Origin: Chitinophagaceae bacterium UBA5175
Lineage (GTDB): Bacteria; Bacteroidota; Bacteroidia; Chitinophagales; Chitinophagaceae
Reading direction: 5' to 3'
Assembly (NCBI GenBank): GCA_002413325.1
Contig: DHWT01000297.1
Coordinates: forward strand, 6,397-20,821
DNA length: 14,425 nt
The notes below the pieces were generated by a model. The model saw only the letters and a program-made list of their open reading frames with translations. It was not told the origin of the DNA and ran no database searches. A program made the position numbers and the translations under genes. Below are positions 6,362 to 13,552 of the stretch, piece by piece (position 1 is the first letter of the stretch; every line of letters starts with the position of its first letter).

Positions 6362-8797
6362 ATGAAATTTGTTCCCTTCCTCCTGTCTTCGGCTATAACC
6401 ATTCTCTTAATTCTTGTTTTCAATACCCGCTGGGGCATGGCGCCGCCCATGGGTGAATTCCTGAGTCCGCAACACGGATTCTGGCAGAATGCGGAACCCG
6501 TAGACCGGGATTTCGGGCAGGATCTACAGCTTCCGGGGCTGAAAGAACCGGCGGAAATCTACCTGGATGATCGTCTGGTACCCCATATTTTTGCCGGCAG
6601 TGACCATGACGTTTATTATCTCCAGGGATACATACACGCCAAATTCAGGTTATGGCAGATGGAATTCCAGACCTATGCCGCCGCCGGCCGCCTGAGTGAA
6701 CTGGTTGGTCCCGCAGCACTCAGTTACGACCGGGAAAAAAGAAGGCTGGGTATGGTATTCGCCGCAGAAAAAGCCGTAACCGACCTGGAAAAAAACCCGG
6801 TATCAAAAGCAGAATCCGATGCCTATACAGCCGGCGTCAATGCGTATATTACCGGTCTGAAGGAAAGTGAGCTGCCGGTGGAGTACAAATTACTGGGTTA
6901 TAAACCCGAACGGTGGACCAACCTGAAAACCGCGCTGTTCCTGAAATTCATGTCGCTGGACCTCGCCGGTTCGGAAAACGATTTTGAATATACCAACCTG
7001 CGGTCTGTTCTCGGTTACACAACGTTCAATAAAATGTTCCCCATTGGGCAGGATTCCCTCGACCCGATCGTTCCGGACGATACCCTGTCCCGGATTCCCG
7101 GCATTGCCGTGAAACCACCCCGGGGATATGATTCGGTATACCTTCAGGGCAGGGATACCGTGACCGTGCTGGCATCCAAACCCGATAAAGACAACGGCAG
7201 TAATAACTGGGCCGTGAGTGGCACGAAAACAAAAAGCGGTTCCCCTATTCTTTGTAATGACCCCCACCTGGGCCTGCACCTGCCCGCACTCTGGTATGAA
7301 ATGCAGCTCTCCTGCCCTTCTTTTAATGCCTACGGAGCAACTTTCCCCGGCTCCCCCGGCGTGATCATCGGCTTTAACGACAGCTGCGCCTTTGGATTCA
7401 CCAATGCCATGCGCGATGTGCGGGATTATTATGAAATCCGGTTTAAAGACGACAGCCGGAAGGAATACTGGTATAACGGGCAATGGGTACCCACCGATTT
7501 CCGGTTTGAACATATCATCCAAAAAGGAACAGATGAATATACCGATACGGTCGCCTATACGGTATTTGGCCCCGTGATGTACGACAAAAGTTTTTCCAAC
7601 AACCGAAAAACAAATAATAAATACTACGCCGTCAGGTGGAAGGCACATGACGACGGGGACGAACTGATGCTTTTTAACGGTCTCGATCATGCGAAAAACT
7701 ATGCCGATTACCGGGAGGCCATTCAGTGGCTGCACACCCCCGGTCAAAACGTGGTTTTCGCCTGCAAGAACGGCGACATCGCCATCTGTGACCAGGGTGA
7801 ATTTCCTGCCAAATGGATCAGGCAGGGCGACTTTGTGATGCCTGGAACAGATAGCAGCTATATGTGGCAGGGCATGATTCCGCAAAGTGAAAATCCCCTG
7901 ATGTACAATCCCGAAAGGGGATTCGTGAGCAGCGCCAATCAGCTGCCGGTGAATCCCGCGGGGTATCCCTATTACCTGGGCGGGGATTATCCCAATTACC
8001 GCGGACTGATAATCAACCGATACCTGGGCCAGATGAATGAAATCGGCATTGAAGACATGATGAAACTGCAAACGGACACGTATAATCCCTTTGCCGGTAT
8101 GGCCAGGCCGGTTTTACTGAAGAACCTGGATACCACCGGCCTCAGCCCCGACGAATCAGATTATTACGGACTGCTGAAAGAATGGGACCTGCGGTATGAA
8201 GCAGATTCAAAAGGCGCTTCGATTTTTAAAATTACCTGGGACAGCCTGAAATATATTGTATGGCATGACGAACTCGAAAAAACGGGTATGCCCGGTTTTT
8301 ACCCGGTTGAAAGCACGTTGCTCGAAGGTATACTCCGGGACAGCGCATTTGAATTTCTGGATGATATCAATACTCCTGAAAAAGAAACCCTGAAGCAGGA
8401 TATAACAGCCGCTTTCAAAAAAGCGGTTTCGACCTGTAAGATCCTGGACCGGGACGGGAAATTATTCTGGGGCAAATTGAAAGCCACGCGCATTGATCAT
8501 CTGGCCAGGCTGGCCCCTTTCAGCCGGCTGGATATAGATAATGGCGGGGGGGAATTTGCGATCAACGCAGTTAAAAAAGATCATGGCCCTAGCTGGCGTA
8601 TGATTGTGCAGCTCACAAAAAACACGGAAGCCTATGGCATTTATCCCGGCGGACAAAGCGGCAACCCCGGAAGTCCGTATTATGATAATTTTATTGACAA
8701 CTGGGCAAACGGTAAATATTACCCTTTGTGGATGATGTCCAAAGAGGAAGAAACAGATAAACGGGTGATCGCCATCATCCGCGTGACTAAATTATAA
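6362..8797 (+). CDS. Penicillin acylase family protein (Ntn hydrolase, S45)
   Basis: A predicted periplasmic or membrane-anchored amidohydrolase of the penicillin G acylase / acyl-homoserine-lactone acylase superfamily, made as a precursor that cuts itself into alpha and beta chains. I start it at ATG 6362 (811 residues), because MKFVPFLLSSAITILLILVF is then an N-terminal signal or anchor helix; an upstream TTG at 6311 would add 17 unconvincing residues. The alpha-chain region spans about 55-250 (DDRLVPHIFAGSDHDVYYLQGYIHA, AAAGRLSELVG). The cleavage site and catalytic nucleophile are seen as G-S in NGSNNWAVSGTKT, Ser280. Asn348 in GFTNAMRDVRD fits the conserved oxyanion Asn, and the C-terminal GPSWRMIV and GGQSGNPGSPYYD blocks are intact. 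Overall length fits the family. It is first of three same-strand genes, 9 bp ahead of a small membrane protein. The substrate cannot be told from sequence. It carries a run of seven G at 8546-8552. Confidence 0.93.
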   Translation: MKFVPFLLSSAITILLILVFNTRWGMAPPMGEFLSPQHGFWQNAEPVDRDFGQDLQLPGLKEPAEIYLDDRLVPHIFAGSDHDVYYLQGYIHAKFRLWQMEFQTYAAAGRLSELVGPAALSYDREKRRLGMVFAAEKAVTDLEKNPVSKAESDAYTAGVNAYITGLKESELPVEYKLLGYKPERWTNLKTALFLKFMSLDLAGSENDFEYTNLRSVLGYTTFNKMFPIGQDSLDPIVPDDTLSRIPGIAVKPPRGYDSVYLQGRDTVTVLASKPDKDNGSNNWAVSGTKTKSGSPILCNDPHLGLHLPALWYEMQLSCPSFNAYGATFPGSPGVIIGFNDSCAFGFTNAMRDVRDYYEIRFKDDSRKEYWYNGQWVPTDFRFEHIIQKGTDEYTDTVAYTVFGPVMYDKSFSNNRKTNNKYYAVRWKAHDDGDELMLFNGLDHAKNYADYREAIQWLHTPGQNVVFACKNGDIAICDQGEFPAKWIRQGDFVMPGTDSSYMWQGMIPQSENPLMYNPERGFVSSANQLPVNPAGYPYYLGGDYPNYRGLIINRYLGQMNEIGIEDMMKLQTDTYNPFAGMARPVLLKNLDTTGLSPDESDYYGLLKEWDLRYEADSKGASIFKITWDSLKYIVWHDELEKTGMPGFYPVESTLLEGILRDSAFEFLDDINTPEKETLKQDITAAFKKAVSTCKILDRDGKLFWGKLKATRIDHLARLAPFSRLDIDNGGGEFAINAVKKDHGPSWRMIVQLTKNTEAYGIYPGGQSGNPGSPYYDNFIDNWANGKYYPLWMMSKEEETDKRVIAIIRVTKL

Positions 8798-8806
8798 AAC
8801 CGGATT

Positions 8807-9181
8807 ATGTTGAAATATATTCTGTCCATCCTGGTTACTGCCCTGCTGGCTTTTGTTTCAGGGCTTTATTTGCCCTGGTGGGGTATTGCTTTTGCTGCAT
8901 TCCTCGTAAGTGCCGCCATCCCGCAGAAACCGGTGTACTCTTTTCTTTCCGGTTTCCTGGGCGTATTTCTCTTATGGGAAGGGCTGGCCTGGTGGATTGA
9001 CAATAAAAACAATGGCATCCTTTCCCAAAAAATAGCGAATATTTTGCCGTTGGGCGGATCTGCGGTTTTACTGATCCTGATTACCTCCATCATCGGCGCG
9101 CTGGTGGCAGGTTTTGCAGCCCTGGCGGGTTCCTACCTGAGAAGGCTGATCTATCCGGTACCGCCACCGGACACCATTTAA
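8807..9181 (+). CDS. Small four-helix membrane protein of unknown function
   Basis: I do not recognise a named family. The 124-residue protein is almost wholly hydrophobic, with likely transmembrane helices at about 3-21, 24-38, 45-63 and 82-108. A Trp-rich loop motif (LPWWG at 22-26 and WEGLAWWID at 57-65) and a short charged segment (NKNNG, 66-70) separate helices 2-3 from helix 4. It ends with a basic YLRRLIYP and a proline-rich tail. The ATG start follows the acylase stop by 9 bp, strongly implying co-transcription and perhaps translational coupling, and DUF5686 starts 34 bp downstream. The coding potential is supported by the clean hydrophobic pattern and absence of a competing ORF. A role as an inner-membrane partner of the acylase or DUF5686 protein is only inference from position. 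Confidence 0.75.
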   Translation: MLKYILSILVTALLAFVSGLYLPWWGIAFAAFLVSAAIPQKPVYSFLSGFLGVFLLWEGLAWWIDNKNNGILSQKIANILPLGGSAVLLILITSIIGALVAGFAALAGSYLRRLIYPVPPPDTI

Positions 9182-9215
9182 CCGGCCTGGCAGAAAGTCC
9201 AATACTTTACTGAAC

Positions 9216-11786
9216 ATGAGGACATTCGTTTTTTTTATTTCAGCATGTATCCTTTGTCAGAGTGCCCATGCGGTAAAGATCAGCGGGACGATAACGGATG
9301 ATAAGGGCAATATCCTTGCCTATGCTTCCATTTTCGTTAAAGGCAGTTCGGTTGGAACAACCAGCAACAACCGCGGCAGGTATTTCCTGGATCTTCCTTC
9401 GGGCAATTATACCATCGTATGCCAATACGTGGGTTACACGCGGCAGGAGAAAAAGCTGGCGCTGGCTGGTGAACCCATCACCCTGGATTTCCAAATGTCT
9501 ATACAGCAAACAAATCTGAAAGAAGTTACTGTAAAACCGGGTGGTGAGGATCCGGCTTATGAAATTATCCGCCATGCTATCAAAAAAAGAAAATCCTACG
9601 AAAACCCCTTGGATTCCTTTACCTGCGAAGCCTATATCAAAACCCTGATCCGCAGCCGGAGCCTCCCTTCCAGGATCCTGGGAAAAACTTTTTCGGATGA
9701 AGACAGAAAAGACCTGGGCGTGGACTCCGAAGGGAAGGGGATCATCTACCTCTCTGAATCCTTCACCCGGATCGCTTTTAAAAAACCGGATAAAATAAAA
9801 CTGGAAGTCATCTCCGGCCGGGAAAGCGGATCGAACGGTTATGGGTTTAATTTCCCAACCTTTATCAATTTCTATAGCAACAACGTGAACATATTTATTA
9901 CCCAGCTGAGCCCGCGTGGTTATGTTTCCCCGATTGCAGACGGGGCGCTGAATTATTACAAATATAAATTCCTCGGTTCCTTTTTTGAAGACGGAAAGGA
10001 AATCAACCAGATACGGGTTATCCCCAAAAGAAGATTTGAACCGCTCTTTTCCGGTACGATCAATATTACTGACGGGGACTGGCGGATCCACAGCCTGGAC
10101 CTGATGCTAACAAAAGATTACCAGTTGGAAATCGTGGACACCCTCAAGATCAAACAGATCCATGTACCAATCACGCCGCGGGTGTGGCGGACTCAAAACC
10201 AGGTGGTGGATTTTTCTTTTAAAAAATTCGGCATTGATGTCTATGGGAATTTCCTGAACGTATACAGCAACTATGATCCCGAACCCCGGTTCAGAAAAAA
10301 ATATTTCAATAATGTGGTGGTCAAATATGACACCGGTGTAAATAAAAAAAGTTTTGCTTACTGGGACTCACTCCGTCCGGTTCCCCTGGAGCCGGAAGAA
10401 CTGGAAGATTTCCGTGTCAAGGACAGTACATTTAAAAGCCGAAACGACTCCGCCAGCCTGCGCAGAACCGCTGATTCCCTGCGAAAAAAACAGGGACGGA
10501 TCACAGTAATGAATATTTTCTTTAATGGGATTAAAAGATCGGATTTTGATCCCGATCATCCTGCCAGCATTCATGTTCAGCCCCTGATTCCCGGCCTGGA
10601 ATATAATACGGTGGAGGGCCTGGTTATAAACGGGGAAGCCAGTTTTCTGAAAGAATATAAAAAGACAGGGAACAGCATCGAATTCACACCCCATATCCGG
10701 TATGGATTCAGTAACACCCATCTCAATGCCTGGGCAACCCTTACCCTGAGTGAAAGAAAATTCCTGCAGGATATGGAAGGGGAGACCTACAGCCGGTCTT
10801 CCTGGATCTTTAGCGGCGGTAAAAGAATCAGTCAGTTTAATTCGGATAACCCGATCGGCCCTGTACTGAATGAGTTCTATACCCTGTTCTTCCGCGATAA
10901 TTACATGAAAATCTACGAAAATTATTTTGGAAGCGCCCAGTACAGAAAACGATTTGATAACGGGTTCCGGATAACGGGCACCCTGCTTTACGAAGACCGG
11001 ATGCCAATAAATAACACGACCGATTTTTCTTTCTTTGGAAGCAAGGACAAACAATTCACACCCAATTATCCGTATGAACTGATCCCGCAGAACTTTGAAC
11101 CCAACCAGGCGCTCATTGCAGGGGTTGACCTGCAATTCAAGCCGGGACAGCGTTATATTGAATTCCCGGATAACCGGATGGCGCTCGGATCAAAATACCC
11201 GACCCTGGACCTCTCATTCCGAATGGGTATCCCGGACCTGTTGGGATCTGATGTGAATTATGAAAAATGGCAGTTTTCCATCTGGGATAACATCAATTTT
11301 AAACTAAAAGGTGTTTTCAAATACCGCCTGGGTATCGGGGGCTTTTTAAATACCCGGTCCGTATATGTAATGGACTACCAAAACTTCAACGGGAACCAGA
11401 CTTTCTATGCCAGCTCCTATTTAAACAGTTTCCAGCTGGCCCCCTATTACCAGAACAGTACCACGGCTTCACTGTACGGTATAGGCCATATTGAACATCA
11501 CTTCAATGGTATGCTCACCAATAAACTGCCCCTGCTGAGGAACCTGCAATGGAATCTTGTGGTGGGTTCAAATGCATTCTATGTAAACCAGTCAAATAAT
11601 TATGTGGAGATATTCGCGGGACTTGAAAATATCTTCAAACTCCTGCGGGTAGACGTGATTGGTTCTTATCTCAATGGCCGGCCGGGACAGGTGGGCGTTC
11701 GCGTGGGCTTTGACGGTTTATTCGGAACGGCCTTCGGCAATGCGTTGAAAAATCCGGGCAGCAGACCCCCTCCCCGGCAAAACTAG
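9216..11786 (+). CDS. DUF5686 and carboxypeptidase-regulatory-like domain outer-membrane protein
   Basis: A Bacteroidota-specific predicted outer-membrane protein of unknown function, 856 residues, normal for the family. It starts with a signal peptide (residues 1-19, ending in SAHA), then a CarboxypepD_reg-like domain (about 21-100, with the typical GTTSNNRGRYFLDLPSGNY and VGYTRQEKK). The DUF5686 region begins at about 110 with EDPAYEIIRHAIKKRKSYEN and CEAYIKT and runs to the C-terminus as a beta-strand-rich, barrel-like part. It has no plug domain or SusC-like TonB receptor organisation, so it is not a standard transporter. The last strand is followed by a proline-rich tail (GSRPPPRQN) rather than ending in an aromatic residue. 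It is third in the acylase cluster, 34 bp after the small membrane gene. Its TAG stop overlaps the convergent bioF stop in a CTAG. A run of eight T lies at codons 5-7 (9229-9236). Confidence 0.92.
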   Translation: MRTFVFFISACILCQSAHAVKISGTITDDKGNILAYASIFVKGSSVGTTSNNRGRYFLDLPSGNYTIVCQYVGYTRQEKKLALAGEPITLDFQMSIQQTNLKEVTVKPGGEDPAYEIIRHAIKKRKSYENPLDSFTCEAYIKTLIRSRSLPSRILGKTFSDEDRKDLGVDSEGKGIIYLSESFTRIAFKKPDKIKLEVISGRESGSNGYGFNFPTFINFYSNNVNIFITQLSPRGYVSPIADGALNYYKYKFLGSFFEDGKEINQIRVIPKRRFEPLFSGTINITDGDWRIHSLDLMLTKDYQLEIVDTLKIKQIHVPITPRVWRTQNQVVDFSFKKFGIDVYGNFLNVYSNYDPEPRFRKKYFNNVVVKYDTGVNKKSFAYWDSLRPVPLEPEELEDFRVKDSTFKSRNDSASLRRTADSLRKKQGRITVMNIFFNGIKRSDFDPDHPASIHVQPLIPGLEYNTVEGLVINGEASFLKEYKKTGNSIEFTPHIRYGFSNTHLNAWATLTLSERKFLQDMEGETYSRSSWIFSGGKRISQFNSDNPIGPVLNEFYTLFFRDNYMKIYENYFGSAQYRKRFDNGFRITGTLLYEDRMPINNTTDFSFFGSKDKQFTPNYPYELIPQNFEPNQALIAGVDLQFKPGQRYIEFPDNRMALGSKYPTLDLSFRMGIPDLLGSDVNYEKWQFSIWDNINFKLKGVFKYRLGIGGFLNTRSVYVMDYQNFNGNQTFYASSYLNSFQLAPYYQNSTTASLYGIGHIEHHFNGMLTNKLPLLRNLQWNLVVGSNAFYVNQSNNYVEIFAGLENIFKLLRVDVIGSYLNGRPGQVGVRVGFDGLFGTAFGNALKNPGSRPPPRQN

Positions 11787-12874
11787 CCAGACCGGGCTGT
11801 AAGTATGGAAATCAATTTTTTTGTTTCTTCCATCCGGTTAAAACTATGCAGGGTGATCCGAAGTCTCTCTTCACCCCGGGGAACGGACGGATATAATATG
11901 GGCCGGGCATCCAGGTTGTTTTCCAGCAATTCACGGGCGATTTCACGCACCCTCTCATTTCCCGGCATAATGAAACATTGAATCGGCGTATCCGATTTTT
12001 TGAAATCCGGATGGTCAAAGGCAGCAGCCTGGTTTTTGAGCGACTCCCTTTCCTGATTCATTCCGGGGAATATTTTATAAGCAGCCTGAATGGCCGCTGC
12101 AGAAGCCGGTGGCATGGCCGTACTGTAAATAAAAGGGCGGCAGAAATTGATCAGATAATCCCGCAGGGTTTCCGAGCCTAAAATCACTGCACCATGGCAT
12201 CCCAGGGCTTTTCCAAATGTATGTACGCGGGCAAAACAGCGATCCTGTAATCCGAATGACTGAACGGCTCCTTCTCCCCGCTCGCCGATCACACCCGTCG
12301 CATGGGCTTCATCCACGATCAGGTGCGCTTCGTATTTTTCACAAAGCAGGGCCATCCCGACCAAAGGGGCCCTGTCGCCATCCATGGAAAAAACGGATTC
12401 CGTGACGACGAAACAATTTCCCCTGCGTTTTTGCAGTTTCATTTCAAGCTCACGCAGATCATTATGCGCAAAAGACAGGGCATCCGCAAAAGACTGACGG
12501 ATACCATCCCGTATAGAAGCATGGCTGAGTTGATCATATATTATCAGGTCCCCTCTCCGGGCAATGCAGGAAAACAGTCCAAAATTCGCGTCGTATCCGG
12601 AATTGAAAATCAGGGCTGCGGGTGCATCATGAAAACGGGCTATCTGTTTTTCCGTTTCTTCTATCAATACATAATTTCCTGCCAGCAGCCGGGATCCGGT
12701 AGATCCATGGGGGTAATGGCTTCCGGAAAGCATCGCTTCTATCAGGCCGTTTTTTACGATCCCGAGATAATCATTTGAGAAATAGTCGGTCTGGCTGCCG
12801 GGCAGGCGGAGGCTGCGCAAAGCAAACATGGCCGCCCTTTCCTGCAGTTTCTGATTCAAAAAGTCCTCATTCAT
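11783..12874 (-). CDS. bioF: 8-amino-7-oxononanoate synthase-like alpha-oxoamine synthase
   Basis: A PLP-dependent alpha-oxoamine synthase. In biotin synthesis BioF condenses pimeloyl-ACP/CoA with L-alanine. The 363-residue protein shows the family landmarks: YFSNDYLG (31-38), GSTGSRLLAGN (57-67), SHAS with His118 for PLP stacking, SVFSMDGD (160-167), DEAHATG with Asp188 and His191, and TFGKALG with the PLP lysine Lys222. The GSTGSRLL form and length near 360-390 favour BioF over serine palmitoyltransferase or 2-amino-3-ketobutyrate CoA ligase, but the substrate cannot be proved from sequence. No bioA, bioB, bioC or bioD is in the window, so it is an orphan copy here. It shares a palindromic CTAG stop with DUF5686 on one side and a 47-bp divergent promoter region with miaE on the other. 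ATG is the start. Confidence 0.88.
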   Translation of the reverse strand: MNEDFLNQKLQERAAMFALRSLRLPGSQTDYFSNDYLGIVKNGLIEAMLSGSHYPHGSTGSRLLAGNYVLIEETEKQIARFHDAPAALIFNSGYDANFGLFSCIARRGDLIIYDQLSHASIRDGIRQSFADALSFAHNDLRELEMKLQKRRGNCFVVTESVFSMDGDRAPLVGMALLCEKYEAHLIVDEAHATGVIGERGEGAVQSFGLQDRCFARVHTFGKALGCHGAVILGSETLRDYLINFCRPFIYSTAMPPASAAAIQAAYKIFPGMNQERESLKNQAAAFDHPDFKKSDTPIQCFIMPGNERVREIARELLENNLDARPILYPSVPRGEERLRITLHSFNRMEETKKLISILTARSG

Positions 12875-12881
12875 AATTTAA

Positions 12882-12913
12882 TTGACCAAATATCCCTTTA
12901 ATTCAGACATTTG
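12882..12913 (+). promoter_or_regulatory. Candidate miaE promoter (TTG, 21 bp, GACATTTG)
   Basis: TTG (12882-12884) is followed after 21 bp by GACATTTG (12906-12913), matching TAnnTTTG in seven of eight positions. It ends 8 bp before the miaE ATG, implying a near-leaderless transcript. It is interleaved with the divergent bioF promoter candidate, so the two could compete for polymerase. Confidence 0.35.
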
Positions 12914-12918
12914 CAAAA
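12887..12918 (-). promoter_or_regulatory. Candidate bioF promoter (TTTTG, 19 bp, GATATTTG)
   Basis: On the minus strand, TTTTG (12918-12914) is followed after exactly 19 bp by GATATTTG (12894-12887), a seven-of-eight match to TAnnTTTG. This is the best complete -33/-7 pair in the window, with the spacing expected in Bacteroidota. The -7 element ends 12 bp before the bioF ATG, so the leader would be under about 10 nt. It overlaps the miaE promoter candidate on the opposite strand. Confidence 0.45.
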
Positions 12919-12921
12919 CAC

Positions 12922-13521
12922 ATGAAAGAAAACAAAAATATCCTGGGGCTGCAGTTGGCCACCGATCCGCGCTGGGTTGACCTCGCGAATCTTTCCATCG
13001 AGGAAATCCTGACGGACCATGCATTTTGCGAACAGAAGGCAGCTACTACCTGCATCAGCCTGATACAGAAATATACAGACCGGCCCCGGCTGGTATCGGA
13101 TCTGGCACCCATCGTTACGGAAGAATGGGGGCATTTCCGTTTGGTACTTGCCGAACTGGAAAAACGGGGCCTCAGGCTCGGCAAACAAAGAAAAGATGAT
13201 TATGTAAACCACCTGATCGCTTTTCAACGTAAAGGAGGTGATTTCGAAGAACGGTTTCTCGACCAGTTACTCACGATGGCCATGATTGAAGCACGCAGCT
13301 GCGAACGGTTCAAACGTTTGAGTGAAGGCCTGCCCGATGAATACCTGCGCAACTTTTACAGGCGCTTTATGGAAAGTGAAGCGGGCCATTACCATCTTTT
13401 CATCGGCCTGGCAGAAACTTACCTGGGTAAGGAAAAAGTGAAAAAGCGCTGGGCGGAATGGATCCACTACGAAGCCGGCCTGATGAAACAAATGGAAGTG
13501 CGCGGAGACAGGATCCATTGA
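12922..13521 (+). CDS. miaE: MiaE-like tRNA-(ms2io6A)-hydroxylase, diiron
   Basis: Family role: oxygen-dependent hydroxylation of the isopentenyl group of 2-methylthio-N6-isopentenyladenosine at tRNA position 37. The 199-residue protein is of the ferritin-like four-helix fold with a complete set of candidate diiron ligands: Glu37 in FCEQKAA, the ExxH motif Glu68/His71 in EEWGHF, Glu123 in MIEARSCERF, and a second ExxH Glu153/His156 in ESEAGHY. The opening segment (LGLQLATDPRWVDLA) and EWIHYEAGLMKQ near the end also fit MiaE-like proteins. The ATG at 12922 is the only sensible start. It stands alone, divergent from bioF (47 bp) and convergent with the GSCFA gene (31 bp). No miaA or miaB is in the window. 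Exact substrate specificity is family-based; the fold and metal site are directly supported. Confidence 0.92.
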   Translation: MKENKNILGLQLATDPRWVDLANLSIEEILTDHAFCEQKAATTCISLIQKYTDRPRLVSDLAPIVTEEWGHFRLVLAELEKRGLRLGKQRKDDYVNHLIAFQRKGGDFEERFLDQLLTMAMIEARSCERFKRLSEGLPDEYLRNFYRRFMESEAGHYHLFIGLAETYLGKEKVKKRWAEWIHYEAGLMKQMEVRGDRIH

Positions 13522-13552
13522 TTACCGGTTCAATACCACACTCTGCTCCTTA

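Noticed and set aside
6890..8071. Long 393-residue minus-strand open frame opposite the acylase
   Set aside because: It runs antisense through clearly conserved acylase motifs, has no recognisable domain and no promoter or partner, so it is a frame shadow of a GC-moderate coding region.
9229..9236. Eight-T run in the DUF5686 signal peptide as a phase-variation switch
   Set aside because: Phenylalanine-rich signal peptides naturally give T-runs; without length variation data there is no reason to claim switching.
9240..10091. Long minus-strand open frame opposite the DUF5686 gene
   Set aside because: It lies wholly antisense to a well-recognised gene, and its translation lacks any domain or helix pattern of a real protein.
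11805..11833. ATGGAA/TTCCAT hairpin after the DUF5686 stop
   Set aside because: The T-run is in the loop, not after the stem, and the stem is A/T-rich; the T-run simply reflects lysine codons of bioF on the other strand.
12302..12778. 158-residue plus-strand open frame inside bioF
   Set aside because: It is antisense to the active-site region of bioF, whose catalytic residues are all conserved; there is no independent evidence of coding.
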